In this document: positions 24,979 through 34,193 of the stretch, in pieces
How the letters are laid out: every line of letters begins with the position of its first letter
How positions within the stretch are numbered: position 1 is the stretch's first letter
DNA from: Streptomyces spinosisporus
GTDB lineage: Bacteria > Actinomycetota > Actinomycetes > Streptomycetales > Streptomycetaceae
Length of the DNA stretch: 64,000 nucleotides
NCBI RefSeq assembly: GCF_022698145.1
Contig: NZ_JALDAX010000017.1
Span: forward strand, 62,001 to 126,000
Direction: 5' to 3'
Position numbers and translations under genes: made by a program
Notes under the pieces: generated by a model
What the model saw: the letters and a program-made list of their open reading frames with translations, nothing else
Told to the model about the DNA's origin: nothing
Database searches by the model: none

Positions 24979-25923
24979 GTGAGCACGATTCCCGAGATCC
25001 GTACCCTGCCCGTGCCCGACGGCCTGGAGGGCGAGCGCGTCGACGCCGCCATCTCCCGCATGTTCGGCTTCTCCCGTACGAAGGCCGCGGAGCTCGCCGC
25101 GGCGGGGAAGGTCACGGTCGACGGCTCGGTGGTCGGCAAGTCCGAGCGGGTGCACGGCGGGGCCTGGCTCGAGGTCGAGATGCCGCAGGTGGCCGCGCCC
25201 GTGCAGATCGTCGCGGAGCCGGTCGAGGGCATGGAGATCGTGTACGACGACGATGACGTGGTCGTGATCGTCAAGCCGGTGGGCGTCGCCGCGCACCCCA
25301 GCCCCGGGTGGAACGGCCCGACCGTCATCGGCGGCCTGGCCGCGGCCGGTTACCGCATCTCCACCTCCGGCGCCGCCGAGCGCCAGGGCATCGTGCACCG
25401 TCTCGACGTCGGCACGTCCGGGCTGATGGCGGTCGCCAAGTCGGAGCGCGCGTACACCTCGCTCAAGCGCCAGTTCAAGGAGCGCACGGTCGACAAGCGC
25501 TACCACACGCTCGTCCAGGGCCACCCCGACCCGACGAGCGGCACCATCGACGCCCCCATCGGCCGCCACCCCAACCACGACTACAAGTGGGCGGTCACCG
25601 CCGACGGCAAGCCGTCCGTCACGCACTACGACCTGATCGAGGCCTTCCGCGCCGCCTCCCTCCTCGACGTCAAGCTGGAGACGGGCCGCACCCACCAGAT
25701 CCGGGTCCACATGTCCGCCCACCGCCACCCGTGCGTCGGCGATCTGACGTACGGCGCCGACCCGACGCTCGCCAAGCGCCTGCATCTGACCCGCCAGTGG
25801 CTGCACGCCGTGCGGCTCGGCTTCGAGCACCCCGGGGACGGGGAGTGGGTCGAGTTCACCAGCGAGTACCCTGCCGACCTGCAAAAAGCCCTGGACCAGG
25901 TCCGTGAGGAGACGTACGGATGA
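24979..25923 (+). CDS. RluD-family 23S rRNA pseudouridine synthase
   Basis: A 314-residue RluA/RluD-type synthase. An N-terminal S4 RNA-binding domain (about residues 15-75) precedes the catalytic domain with HRLDVGTSGLMAVAKS, where the Asp is catalytic, and ETGRTHQIRVHMSAHRHP. GTG 24979 sits six bases after CATACT, fitting a leaderless start. The stop overlaps the ATG of the acetyltransferase. RluD versus another RluA paralogue cannot be separated from sequence alone, but linkage to lspA favours RluD. Confidence 0.9.
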   Translation: MSTIPEIRTLPVPDGLEGERVDAAISRMFGFSRTKAAELAAAGKVTVDGSVVGKSERVHGGAWLEVEMPQVAAPVQIVAEPVEGMEIVYDDDDVVVIVKPVGVAAHPSPGWNGPTVIGGLAAAGYRISTSGAAERQGIVHRLDVGTSGLMAVAKSERAYTSLKRQFKERTVDKRYHTLVQGHPDPTSGTIDAPIGRHPNHDYKWAVTADGKPSVTHYDLIEAFRAASLLDVKLETGRTHQIRVHMSAHRHPCVGDLTYGADPTLAKRLHLTRQWLHAVRLGFEHPGDGEWVEFTSEYPADLQKALDQVREETYG

Positions 25924-26405
25924 GCAGCACGCACGCGTACGAGGTGCGCGTCGCCGAGGAGAGCGCCGACCGGGAGGCCTGCTTCGCGGTCCGCAAGGAG
26001 GTCTTCGTCCGCGAGCAGGGCGTGCCCGAGGACATCGAGTACGACGCGTACGACGAGACGGCCGTGCATGTGCTGGCCGTCCGGGCGGACGGGGTGCCGC
26101 TGGGCACCGGGCGGCTGCTGCACGGGGAGGCGGCCGCGGCGAAGACCGGCGGCGACCTGACGGTGGGCTCGCTCGGCCGGCTCGCGGTGGCCCAGCAGGC
26201 GCGCGGCCTCGGCATCGGGGTGGCGCTGGTGCGGGCCATCGAGGACGTCGCACGCGCGCGTGGACTCGCAGCGGTGGACCTGCACGCGCAGACGCATGCG
26301 CTGGGTTTCTACGAGCGGCTCGGCTACGAGGCGTACGGCCCGGAGTATCCGGAGGCGGGCATCCCGCACCGGGCGATGCGGCGCGTGCTGCGGCCCACGG
26401 GCTGA
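25920..26405 (+). CDS. GNAT-family N-acetyltransferase (ElaA-like)
   Basis: A 161-residue acetyltransferase. ACFAVRKEVFVREQGVPEDIEYD at the N-terminus (split by function into helix and substrate loop) is typical of ElaA/YjcF-like members; the acetyl-CoA motif appears as LGRLAVAQQARGLGIGVAL and the C-terminal FYERLGYEAYGPEYPEAGIPH completes the fold. Coupled to the upstream synthase by an ATGA overlap. The substrate is unknown. Confidence 0.85.
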   Translation: MSSTHAYEVRVAEESADREACFAVRKEVFVREQGVPEDIEYDAYDETAVHVLAVRADGVPLGTGRLLHGEAAAAKTGGDLTVGSLGRLAVAQQARGLGIGVALVRAIEDVARARGLAAVDLHAQTHALGFYERLGYEAYGPEYPEAGIPHRAMRRVLRPTG

Positions 26406-26479
26406 ACACCCTGGCGGGTGCGCGGGCGTGGCAGGCTTGAGCCCTGCCGCCGTACGTCGACCTGCCCGGAGCGCTGACC

Positions 26480-28066
26480 GTGGATCAGTTGGCCCTGCTG
26501 TTCGTGCTGTTGCTCGGGGCGGTGCTCAGCGTCCCGGTGGGGGACCGGTACGGGCTGCCGGCGCCGGTGCTGATGACCCTGCTCGGCATCGTGCTCGCGG
26601 TGCTCGACTTCGTGCCCAACGTCGAGATCCCGCCCGAGCTGATCCTGCCCCTGGTGCTGCCGCCGCTGCTGTACGCGGCCGTACGGCGCACCTCCTGGCG
26701 GCAGTTCGCGGCGAACCGGCGGCCGATCTTCCTGCTGGCGGTGGCGCTGGTCTTCGTCACCACGGTCTGCGTGGCCGTCGTCGCCCACTCGATCGTGCCG
26801 GGGCTGCCCGTCGCCGCCGCCGTGGCGCTCGGCGCGCTGGTGGCACCGCCGGACCCGATCGCCGCGACCGCGGTCGCGGGCCAGCTCGGGCTGCCGCGCC
26901 GGCTGGTGTCCATCCTGGAGGGCGAGGGCCTGTTCAACGACGTGACGGCGATCGTGCTCTACAACGTCGCGGTCGCCGCTGCCGTCAGCGGTGACTTCCA
27001 CCCCGGGCGGGCCGCCCTCGACCTGGTGCTGTCCGCCGTCGTCGCCGTCGCCCTGGGGGTCGCCCTGGGCTGGGGAGCCAACCGGCTCCTCGACCTGCTG
27101 AACGACGCGACTCTCCAGGTCGGCCTGACGCTGCTCGTGCCGTATGCGTCGTACGTCCTCGCCGAGGAACTGCACGGCTCCGGTGTGCTCGCCGTGCTCA
27201 CCACCGCGATGTTCCTCGCCGAGTACGGCACCGACCCCGACGACGTGCTGACCCGGCTCGCGGGCCACACGTTCTGGGACATCATCGACACGCTCGTCAC
27301 GGGCGTCGCGTTCGGGCTGATCGGCCTGGAGCTGCACAACGCCCTGCGCACGGCGTCCGGGCGGTGGAGCGAGATGCTCGGCTGGGCCGGGGTGATCCTG
27401 GCCGTGGTCGTCGTCGTACGCCTGGTGTACCTGCTGCCGGCGACCTGGCTCACCAAGCGGCTGCACGCCAAGCGGGACCACGACGAGGACATCCCGATGA
27501 GCATGCGGGAGACCGTGGTCATGTGGTGGTCGGGGATGCGGGGGGTGGCCTCGGTGGCGCTGGCGCTGGCGATCCCGCTCACGACCGACGACGGCTCGGA
27601 CTTCCCGGACCGCGACGAGATCGTGTTCATCGCCTTCGGAGTGATCATGGGCACCCTGGTGCTGCAGGGTCTGACGCTGCCGTGGCTGGTGAAGCGGCTC
27701 GGGGTGCAGGCCGACGCGGAGCACGAGAAGAAGTTCGAGCGGGAACTGGCCGAGCGGGCGGCCAAGGCGGCCCGACGCAGGCTCCACGAGATCGAGGAGG
27801 CCGAGGACCTGCCGGAGGAGCTCTCCGAGCAGATGCTGCGGCGGGCCTTCGAGATCGGGGTGCGGATCAGCCCGGACATGGGCGAGGAGGAGCGGCGCGA
27901 GGCGCACCGGATCCGGATGCGCAGGCTCAAGCGGATGCGCCGTATCCAGGGCGAACTGCTGAGCGCCGCACGGCACGAGGTGCTGGCGGCGCGCAGCGAG
28001 CCCGGTGCGGACCCGGAGATCGTGGACCGGGTGCTGCGCCATCTCGACGTACGCAGTCTGCGCTGA
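26480..28066 (+). CDS. CPA1-family Na+/H+ antiporter
   Basis: A 528-residue protein with about twelve membrane segments (residues 1-400) and a charged cytoplasmic C-terminus of about 130 residues. The ion-translocation region contains PPDPIAATAV and LEGEGLFNDVTAIVL, hallmarks of the NhaP/CPA1 group, with SMRETVVMWWSGMRGVASVALAL near the end of the membrane domain (in two parts). GTG 26480 has GGAG eight bases upstream. Likely role: pH and sodium homeostasis. Confidence 0.88.
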   Translation: MDQLALLFVLLLGAVLSVPVGDRYGLPAPVLMTLLGIVLAVLDFVPNVEIPPELILPLVLPPLLYAAVRRTSWRQFAANRRPIFLLAVALVFVTTVCVAVVAHSIVPGLPVAAAVALGALVAPPDPIAATAVAGQLGLPRRLVSILEGEGLFNDVTAIVLYNVAVAAAVSGDFHPGRAALDLVLSAVVAVALGVALGWGANRLLDLLNDATLQVGLTLLVPYASYVLAEELHGSGVLAVLTTAMFLAEYGTDPDDVLTRLAGHTFWDIIDTLVTGVAFGLIGLELHNALRTASGRWSEMLGWAGVILAVVVVVRLVYLLPATWLTKRLHAKRDHDEDIPMSMRETVVMWWSGMRGVASVALALAIPLTTDDGSDFPDRDEIVFIAFGVIMGTLVLQGLTLPWLVKRLGVQADAEHEKKFERELAERAAKAARRRLHEIEEAEDLPEELSEQMLRRAFEIGVRISPDMGEEERREAHRIRMRRLKRMRRIQGELLSAARHEVLAARSEPGADPEIVDRVLRHLDVRSLR

Positions 28067-28143
28067 TCCGCCGCAGGACGGCCCCGGCGCAGGCAGGCCC
28101 TATATCGTTCGCGACCGGCGGCCCCGCTTCGTAGGGTCGCCTC

Positions 28144-28884
28144 ATGACGCGCAATGTGGTGATCAGTGGGGGCGGTACGGGAATCGGGCTCGCCGCGGCC
28201 CAGGTCTTCGCGGCGGACGGCGACCGGGTTCTGCTGCTGGGGCGCCGGGCGGACGTCCTCGACAGGGCCGCGGTGCCCGGAGCGCTGCGGCATGCGGCCG
28301 ATCTCAGTGACACGGCCGCGGTGCGGGGCGTCGCGGATCTCGTGGCGCAGGAGTTCGGCACCGTGGACGTGCTGGTGCACGCCGCCGGAGGCACCGGGCA
28401 GCTGGAGCCCGGGTCCGCGAGCGACGACCCGCTCGACCGGGTCGCGCACAACTGGACCGTCAACTTCCGGATCAACACGCTGACCGCCGCGCTGCTCACC
28501 GAGGCACTGAAGGACCGGCTCGCCTCACCGGGCGGGCGGGTGCTGTTCGTGAGCTCCATCGCCGCGTACCGGGGGTCGGGCACCGGGGCGTACGGTGGAG
28601 CCAAGGCCGCCCTGCACCCCTACGCCCACGACCTGGCACGGGAGTTGGGGCCGCGCGGCATCACCGCGAACGTGGTCGCGCCCGGCTACATCGAGGACAC
28701 CGAGTTCTTCGAACCGCGGATCGATCCGGCGCGACGCGAGCGGCTCATCGAGGACACCTCCGACAAGCGCGCCGGCACTCCCGGTGATGTCGCCGCGACC
28801 CTGCACTGGCTCGCCTCCTCCGGGGCGAGCCATGTCACCTCGCAGGTCGTCCAGGTCAACGGGGGTGCGGAGCGCGGACACTGA
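28144..28884 (+). CDS. Short-chain dehydrogenase/reductase
   Basis: A 246-residue classical SDR. Visible features are the cofactor motif GGGTGIG near residue 10, HAAGG as the NNAG equivalent, VSSIA, and the catalytic pair in AYGGAKAAL. Late residues HVTSQVVQVNGG are typical of FabG-like enzymes. ATG 28144 lies six bases after TAGGGT, fitting a leaderless start. The substrate is not deducible. It converges on the mechanosensitive channel gene. Confidence 0.87.
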   Translation: MTRNVVISGGGTGIGLAAAQVFAADGDRVLLLGRRADVLDRAAVPGALRHAADLSDTAAVRGVADLVAQEFGTVDVLVHAAGGTGQLEPGSASDDPLDRVAHNWTVNFRINTLTAALLTEALKDRLASPGGRVLFVSSIAAYRGSGTGAYGGAKAALHPYAHDLARELGPRGITANVVAPGYIEDTEFFEPRIDPARRERLIEDTSDKRAGTPGDVAATLHWLASSGASHVTSQVVQVNGGAERGH

Positions 28885-28924
28885 GACACTGGGCCCGTAG
28901 GGGCTCGTACCCGCCCGTACGGGC

Positions 28925-30052
28925 TCAGCCGCGTCCCGTACGGGGCGGCTCGTGGAAGCGGTTCGCGGTGGCGCCGTCGGCGTGGCCGTCGCGGTGTCCG
29001 TCGGGGGAGGTACGGCCCGGGGGCAGGACCGCGTCCGCGGTGTTGACGCGGGGCAGGGCGTACGGATGCGTCTTGCACAGCCAGTCGATCATCTGCTCGC
29101 GCACCGTGACCCGTACCGTCCAGATGTCGTCCGCGTCCTTGGCGGTCACCAGGGCGCGGACCTGGATGGTGTTCGGCGTCGAGTCGGTGACCACCAGACC
29201 GTAGGCGCGCCCGTCCCAGGCGGGGCACTCGCGCAGGATGTCCCGCAGCCTCTCGCGCATCTCCTCGATCGGCGCGGTGTGGTCGAGATGCCAGTAGACG
29301 ATGCCCGTCATCTGGTTGCCGCCGCGCGACCAGTTCTCGAACGGCTTCGAGGTGAAGTACGACACCGGCATCGTGATCCGGCGCTCGTCCCAGGTCCGTA
29401 CGGTCAGGAACGTCAGCGTGATCTCCTCGACCGTGCCCCACTCGCCTTCCACCACCACGGTGTCGCCGATGCGGACCATGTCGCCGAAGGCGATCTGCAG
29501 CCCGGCGAACATATTGCTCAGGGTCGACTGGGCGGCGACACCGGCGACGATGCCGAGGATGCCGGCCGAGGCCAGCAGCGAGGCACCGGCGGCGCGCATG
29601 GCGGGGAACGTCAGCAGCATCGCGGCTACGGCCACCACCCCGACGACCGCGGTGACCACGCGCATGATCAGCGACACCTGGGTGCGCACCCGGCGCACCC
29701 GGGCGGGGTCGTGGTGGGCGCGGGCGTAGCGCGAGTACGTCGTCTCCACGACCGCGGCCGCGATCCGCACCACCAGCCATGCGGTGGCGCCGATCAGTAC
29801 CAGCGTCAGCGTCTGGCCGATGCCGGCGCTGTGCGTCCTGAACAGCCGTGCCTGGTCGTAGGACCCTCTCAGCATCGCCGCGCACAGCACGAGCTGGTAG
29901 GGCACCCGGCCGCGGCGCAGCAGCCCCCACAGCGGGGTCTCGCTGTGCCGCTCGTCGGCCTTGCGCAGCAGCTGGTCGGTGGCCCAGCCGATGACCAGCG
30001 TGAACACGACCGAGCCGCCGAACACGATCAGGGGGCGCAGTATGTTCTCCAT
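28925..30052 (-). CDS. MscS-family mechanosensitive ion channel
   Basis: A 375-residue protein with four hydrophobic segments (about 8-25, 50-75, 85-110, 130-160) and a pore helix region LLASAGILGIVAGVAAQSTLSN, then the beta domain starting GLQIAFGDMVRIGDTV, the MscS signature. Likely a low-conductance safety channel for osmotic downshift. ATG 30052 lies seven bases after TACGTT on the minus strand. The C-terminal 40 residues are disordered (His/Arg/Pro-rich). Divergent from the hydrolase gene. Confidence 0.9.
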   Translation of the reverse strand: MENILRPLIVFGGSVVFTLVIGWATDQLLRKADERHSETPLWGLLRRGRVPYQLVLCAAMLRGSYDQARLFRTHSAGIGQTLTLVLIGATAWLVVRIAAAVVETTYSRYARAHHDPARVRRVRTQVSLIMRVVTAVVGVVAVAAMLLTFPAMRAAGASLLASAGILGIVAGVAAQSTLSNMFAGLQIAFGDMVRIGDTVVVEGEWGTVEEITLTFLTVRTWDERRITMPVSYFTSKPFENWSRGGNQMTGIVYWHLDHTAPIEEMRERLRDILRECPAWDGRAYGLVVTDSTPNTIQVRALVTAKDADDIWTVRVTVREQMIDWLCKTHPYALPRVNTADAVLPPGRTSPDGHRDGHADGATANRFHEPPRTGRG

Positions 30053-30159
30053 GCCTCCGAACGTAACCGGCCCATGGGGGTCATGAACATGTGACTTCGC
30101 GCTCGAAGAGGGAACGGCCGCCGGGCGGCGTTGTCGGACCCGGCTGGCACCATGGCCTC

Positions 30160-30729
30160 ATGAACATCATGCTCTTTCACTCGGCCTTCGGTCTCAGGCC
30201 CGCGGTGCGCGACGCCGCCGACCGGCTGCGCGGCGCCGGACACGAGGTGTGGACCCCGGACCTCTTCGAGGGGCGTACGTTCGAGACGGTCGAGGAGGGC
30301 ATGGAGTTCAAGGACGGCATCGGCAAGGACGAACTGCTCAAGCGTGCCGTCCTGGCCGCGGCGCCCTACTCGGGGCGGGGTCTGGTGTACGCCGGGTTCT
30401 CGCTCGGCGCCTCCATCGCGCAGACCCTCGCGCTCGGCGACGAGAAGGCCCGCGGACTGCTGCTCGTGCACGGCACCTCCGACATCGCGCCGGACGCCTC
30501 GGTGGACGACCTGCCGGTCCAGCTGCATGTGGCGGAGCCGGACCCGTTCGAGACGGACGACTGGCTGAGCGCCTGGTATCTGCAGATGGGCAGAGCCGGC
30601 GCCGACGTCGAGGTGTACCGCTACGCGGGAGCGGGCCACCTCTACACCGACCCCGGTCTGCCGGACTACGACGAGGAGGCCGCCGAGGCCACCTGGCGGG
30701 TGGCGCTCGGCTTCCTCGAGAGCCTGTAG
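30160..30729 (+). CDS. Dienelactone hydrolase-family alpha/beta hydrolase
   Basis: A 189-residue single-domain alpha/beta hydrolase. MNIMLFHSAFGLRPAVRDAAD opens the fold, GFSLGASIAQ carries the nucleophile region (Ser rather than the Cys of true dienelactone hydrolases), and late Asp and His (GAGHLYTDP) complete a triad. ATG 30160 lies six bases after CACCAT. The gene ends seven bases from the phoD stop on the other strand. The substrate is unknown. Confidence 0.82.
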   Translation: MNIMLFHSAFGLRPAVRDAADRLRGAGHEVWTPDLFEGRTFETVEEGMEFKDGIGKDELLKRAVLAAAPYSGRGLVYAGFSLGASIAQTLALGDEKARGLLLVHGTSDIAPDASVDDLPVQLHVAEPDPFETDDWLSAWYLQMGRAGADVEVYRYAGAGHLYTDPGLPDYDEEAAEATWRVALGFLESL

Positions 30730-30736
30730 CGCGGGG

Positions 30737-32407
30737 CTACACGGGGTCGTAGGTGCGCTCGACCTTCTGCGTGCCGGACCGCGTGCGGTACGAACGCACC
30801 CAGCTGGACGTCGCGTTCCTGTCGGTACGGTCCGACAGGACGTAGTAGTCCATCTGCGCGCGCTCGGCGGTGATGTCCAGGACGCCGTAGCCGTGGCGGT
30901 CGGTGTCGACCCAGTGGACATGCCGGTTGGCGGCGCGGATGACCGGCGAGGCGATCGCGGAGACCGTGCCCTCGGGCACCTTCACGATGTCGTCGAGGTT
31001 GTCGGAGGTCACCGAGGTCACCACGAACTCCGTGGCGGCGGACGCCGACAGCGGGTACGTCCCGGCGTTCACCGGCACGTCGTTGGCCCACGCCATGTGG
31101 ATGTCGCCGGTCAGGAAGACGGTGTTGCGGATCGCGTTGGAGCGCAGGTGCGCCAGCAGTTCGCGGCGGTCGTCGGTGTAGCCGTCCCACTGGTCGGTGT
31201 TGAGCGCGATGCCCTCCTGCGGCAGCCCGAGCAGCTCGGCGAGCGGCCCCAGCAGGTCGGCCGGGAGCGAGCCGACGGCGAACGGCGAGATCATCACCGA
31301 GTTGCCGACCAGCCGCCAGGTGGTGTCGGAGGCCTTCAACCCGGCCTTCAGCCAGTCCAGTTGGGCGCGCCCGGTGAGCGTGCGGTCCGGGTCGTCGACC
31401 GAACCGCTCGCGGTGGACGCCTGCTGCGAGCGGAAGGAGCGCAGGTCGAGCAGGGACAGATCGGCGAGCTTGCCGAAGCGCAGCCGGCGGTAGGTGGTGC
31501 CCGCGATCGCAGGGCGGACCGGCATCCACTCGAAGTAGGCCTGCTTGGCGGCCGCCTTGCGGTCCATCCAGGTGCCCTCGGCGCCCTCGGTGTGGTTGAC
31601 CGCGCCGCCGGACCACGCGTTGTCGGCGAACTCGTGGTCGTCCCAGATCGCGACGACCGGCGCCTTGTGGTGCAGGGCCTGCAGATCCGGGTCGGTCTTG
31701 TACTTGCCGTGCCGGGTGCGGTAGTCGGCGAGCGTGAGGATCTCGTTGGCGGGCGCGTGCGGGCGGACGACGGTGCCGCGGTTCGCGTACTCGCCGGACT
31801 TGTACTCGTAGATGTAGTCGCCGAGGTGCAGCCAGGCATCGAGGTCGCCGCGGGCCGCGAGATGGCGGTACGAGGAGAAGTAACCGGCCTCCCAGTTGGC
31901 GCAGGAGACCACGCCGAAGCGCAGGCCGGACACGGCGGCGTCGGCGGCGGGCGCGGTGCGGGTGCGGGCGACGGGGGAGTCGGTGGGGCCGGCCGAGAAG
32001 CGGAACCAGTAGTCGGTGGCGGGTTCGAGGCCGCGTATGTCCGCCTTGACGGTGTGGTCGGAGGCGGCGGTCGCGGTGGTGGAGCCCTTGGCCACGATGT
32101 CGGTCAACGCCCTGTCCCGGGCGACGATCCAGCTGACCTCGGTGTCCGGACCGCGCCCGGAGCCGGGGACCGCGTCGGCAGTGGGTGTCACCCGGGTCCA
32201 CAGCAGGATGCCGTCGGGCAGCGGGTCGCCGGAGGCGACGCCGTGCAGGAAGGCGGGGGTGTCGGCGGCGGCTCGGGCCGGGAGTGCGGCGGCGAGCGGG
32301 CCGGCCAGAGCGGCAGTCGCCGCCGCGGCCTTGACGACCGTACGGCGGCGGGGCGCAAGCGGGTTGAGGCTCTGGTTCGCCTCGGACGATCTGTATCGAC
32401 TGGTCAC
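30737..32407 (-). CDS. phoD: Secreted alkaline phosphatase/phosphodiesterase PhoD
   Basis: A 556-residue PhoD-family metallophosphatase. The N-terminus carries a twin-arginine signal (RRRTVVKAAAATAALAGPL, about residues 20-40) with an AxA cleavage site (PARAAA), so it should be exported folded by Tat. The mature protein has a Fn3-like N-terminal domain and a catalytic domain with GVVSCANWE, LHLGDYIYEY, WDDHEFADNAW and FLTGDIHMAW metal-ligand motifs. GTG 32407 lies eight bases after TAACCT. A possible PHO box is upstream, consistent with phosphate-starvation control known for this gene in Streptomyces. Confidence 0.93.
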   Translation of the reverse strand: MTSRYRSSEANQSLNPLAPRRRTVVKAAAATAALAGPLAAALPARAAADTPAFLHGVASGDPLPDGILLWTRVTPTADAVPGSGRGPDTEVSWIVARDRALTDIVAKGSTTATAASDHTVKADIRGLEPATDYWFRFSAGPTDSPVARTRTAPAADAAVSGLRFGVVSCANWEAGYFSSYRHLAARGDLDAWLHLGDYIYEYKSGEYANRGTVVRPHAPANEILTLADYRTRHGKYKTDPDLQALHHKAPVVAIWDDHEFADNAWSGGAVNHTEGAEGTWMDRKAAAKQAYFEWMPVRPAIAGTTYRRLRFGKLADLSLLDLRSFRSQQASTASGSVDDPDRTLTGRAQLDWLKAGLKASDTTWRLVGNSVMISPFAVGSLPADLLGPLAELLGLPQEGIALNTDQWDGYTDDRRELLAHLRSNAIRNTVFLTGDIHMAWANDVPVNAGTYPLSASAATEFVVTSVTSDNLDDIVKVPEGTVSAIASPVIRAANRHVHWVDTDRHGYGVLDITAERAQMDYYVLSDRTDRNATSSWVRSYRTRSGTQKVERTYDPV

Positions 32408-32438
32408 GGGCGAACAGGTTACTGGCTGGTATGCGTCG

Positions 32439-32469
32439 GAGCGGGCGAACGCGGAAAGTTCGCCCGCTC
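32439..32469 (-). terminator. Perfect 12-bp hairpin between the DsbA-like gene and phoD
   Basis: Arms 32439-32450 and 32458-32469 are perfectly complementary with a 7-base loop. It lies 17 bases beyond the DsbA-like stop and about 30 bases upstream of phoD, so it may terminate the former. It has no T-tract, and its right arm overlaps the PHO-box-like repeats. Confidence 0.55.
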
Positions 32470-32479
32470 TTCACCTGCG
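32458..32479 (+). promoter_or_regulatory. Possible PHO box (PhoP operator) upstream of phoD
   Basis: Two adjacent 11-mers, GTTCGCCCGCT (32458-32468) and CTTCACCTGCG (32469-32479), match the Streptomyces PhoP direct-repeat consensus GKTCAYYYRSG in most positions. They lie about 50-70 bases upstream of the phoD start, on the strand opposite to the gene. Confidence 0.45.
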
Positions 32480-32485
32480 GCGGGG

Positions 32486-33325
32486 TCAGGCCTTGAGGGC
32501 CGCGCCCACCACGGAGTTGAAGTCGGCCACCGTCATGGGCGGGTTGCCGTCGGAGGCCTTGAGCTGCTTGCCGTCCATCACGAAGCTCGGGGTGCCGGTG
32601 ACGCCGTCCTTGTTGGTGTCCCAGGTCTTCGACATGGCGAGCGCCCAGGCGTCGTACTTGCCGCTCTTGACGTCGCTCTGGAACGTCTTGTTGTTCTTCA
32701 GGGCGGGAACGGTCTGGGCGACCTTGATGAGGTAGTCGTCGCTCTTGAACTTGTCCGAGGTCTCCTCGGGGTGCCACTTCTTCGAGTACAGCGCCGTCTT
32801 GTACTCCAGGAACGCCTCGTCGCTCACGTTGAGCGCGGCGCCCATGGCCGCCATCGCGTTCTTGGAGCCCTCGCCGCGCGAGCCGATCTGGCCCTTGCCG
32901 AGGGAGTCGCCGTCGATGAACGTGCCACCGATGTACTGGATCTTGAACTTGCCGTCGTCGATGTCCTTCTTCACGGTCGACCCGACGACCTGCTCGAACG
33001 AGGCGCACACCGGGCACCGCGGGTCCTCGTAGACCTTGAGGGTCTTCTTGGCGCTCGCCTTGCCGATGACGACGGTCGTGCCGTCCTTGCCGGAGGTGTG
33101 GGCCGGTGCGACGACCTTGTCGTCCTTCACGGCCTCCCAGTGGGAGGGCTTGTTGGCCTGGACGACCGCGTAACCTATGCCGCCGGCCGCCGCCAGGACG
33201 ACCACGACCGAACCGGCCACGATGGCCTGCCGCTTGGCCTTGGCCCGCTTGGCCTGGCGCTCGCGCTCCTGCCGCAGCCGCTCCCGGGCCGCCGTCTTCG
33301 CCGCCTGGCTGTTCCGCTTGCTCAT
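32486..33325 (-). CDS. DsbA-family thioredoxin-fold protein, membrane-anchored
   Basis: A 279-residue protein. The basic cytoplasmic N-terminus (MSKRNSQAAKTAARERLRQE) precedes one membrane segment (about 34-55) and an extracytoplasmic DsbA/thioredoxin_4 domain with the CPVC active site (about residue 110) and the cis-Pro loop GVTGTPSFVMDG. It should act as an oxidoreductase on exported proteins. ATG 33325 has GGAGA eight bases upstream; an in-frame ATG at 33340 lacks one. A relative begins at 63847. The VKOR partner often found beside such genes is not adjacent here. Confidence 0.88.
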   Translation of the reverse strand: MSKRNSQAAKTAARERLRQERERQAKRAKAKRQAIVAGSVVVVLAAAGGIGYAVVQANKPSHWEAVKDDKVVAPAHTSGKDGTTVVIGKASAKKTLKVYEDPRCPVCASFEQVVGSTVKKDIDDGKFKIQYIGGTFIDGDSLGKGQIGSRGEGSKNAMAAMGAALNVSDEAFLEYKTALYSKKWHPEETSDKFKSDDYLIKVAQTVPALKNNKTFQSDVKSGKYDAWALAMSKTWDTNKDGVTGTPSFVMDGKQLKASDGNPPMTVADFNSVVGAALKA

Positions 33326-33430
33326 GTTGGTGTTCTCCATGTGGGACGCGCAGCTGTCGTGCGCGGAATACGTGTGGGGGACTGGCCGTGCTCAGGGGGA
33401 GGGCCGCTGCGGCGACCGGGGTGCGGTCGC

Positions 33431-34126
33431 TCAGGCCGGGGCGATCGAGCACGGCGGTCCACGCCGTCCCAGGGAGTGCACGAGGAGCCGGTCGCGGACG
33501 ACGGCGGCGGCCGGGGCGGGGCGCCCGAGGCGCCGTACCGGGGCGGCGGGCCGCACGGCCACCGCGGCGACCGCGAGCAGCAGCGGCCGGAACGTCGTCG
33601 CGGCGGCCGCCTGAAGCAACTGGGCCAGGGCGCGCTCGCCGCGGCGCAGCCAGGCGGCGGCGAGCAGGCCGACGCCGATGTGCGCGCCGAGCAGCAGCCA
33701 GGCGGTGGCCGGGTCCGCGTGGGCGAGCAGCGCCGCGACCCGGTCGGTGCCGCCGCTCTCGGTCACCTGGGTCAGCGGCGTGCCGACCCGGGTGTCGCTG
33801 CCGCACAGCAGATCCCAGCCGACGGTGCGCAGCGGGCCGGTCACCGGGCCGCCCGCCCTGCCGTAGCAGACGTGCTGGCCGGTGGTGAGGATCGTGTCGG
33901 CGGCCAGCTCCAGCGGGATCAGCAGGGCGGCGATCGGTCCGAAGCCGCGCTCGCGTCCGGCCAGGGCGTAGGCGGCCACGAACACGGTGGCGGCGACCGC
34001 GGCCACCGTGTTCAGCGGCAGCGGGACCTGGGACAGCAGCACGTGCGACGCGGTGCTGAGCGTCACGACGAGTGCCGTGAACAGCGCCGCGCGAAGCGCT
34101 CTGAGTCGGGTCCCGGATATGTCCAT
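33431..34126 (-). CDS. Multi-pass membrane protein of unknown function
   Basis: A 231-residue protein with about five hydrophobic segments (about 10-30, 37-55, 62-80, 142-160, 175-192). A loop with two cysteines (QHVCYG and DLLCGSD) faces one side of the membrane. I do not recognise a family. It lies upstream of the DsbA-like gene on the same strand, so it may be a substrate or partner in thiol chemistry, but this is only inferred from position. The ATG at 34126 has no strong ribosome-binding site; CAGACT nine bases before it could be a -10 element. Confidence 0.65.
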   Translation of the reverse strand: MDISGTRLRALRAALFTALVVTLSTASHVLLSQVPLPLNTVAAVAATVFVAAYALAGRERGFGPIAALLIPLELAADTILTTGQHVCYGRAGGPVTGPLRTVGWDLLCGSDTRVGTPLTQVTESGGTDRVAALLAHADPATAWLLLGAHIGVGLLAAAWLRRGERALAQLLQAAAATTFRPLLLAVAAVAVRPAAPVRRLGRPAPAAAVVRDRLLVHSLGRRGPPCSIAPA

Positions 34127-34193
34127 AGCGAGGAGAGTCTGTCATGGGCTCCGGTAAGGGACCCCTAAAAGGTCCCTGTGAGAGCCAGGACCG

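Noticed and set aside
30893..34168. A 1091-codon rightward frame opposite phoD, the DsbA-like gene and a membrane gene
   Set aside because: The translation is low-complexity and spans several genes and intergenic signals on the other strand.
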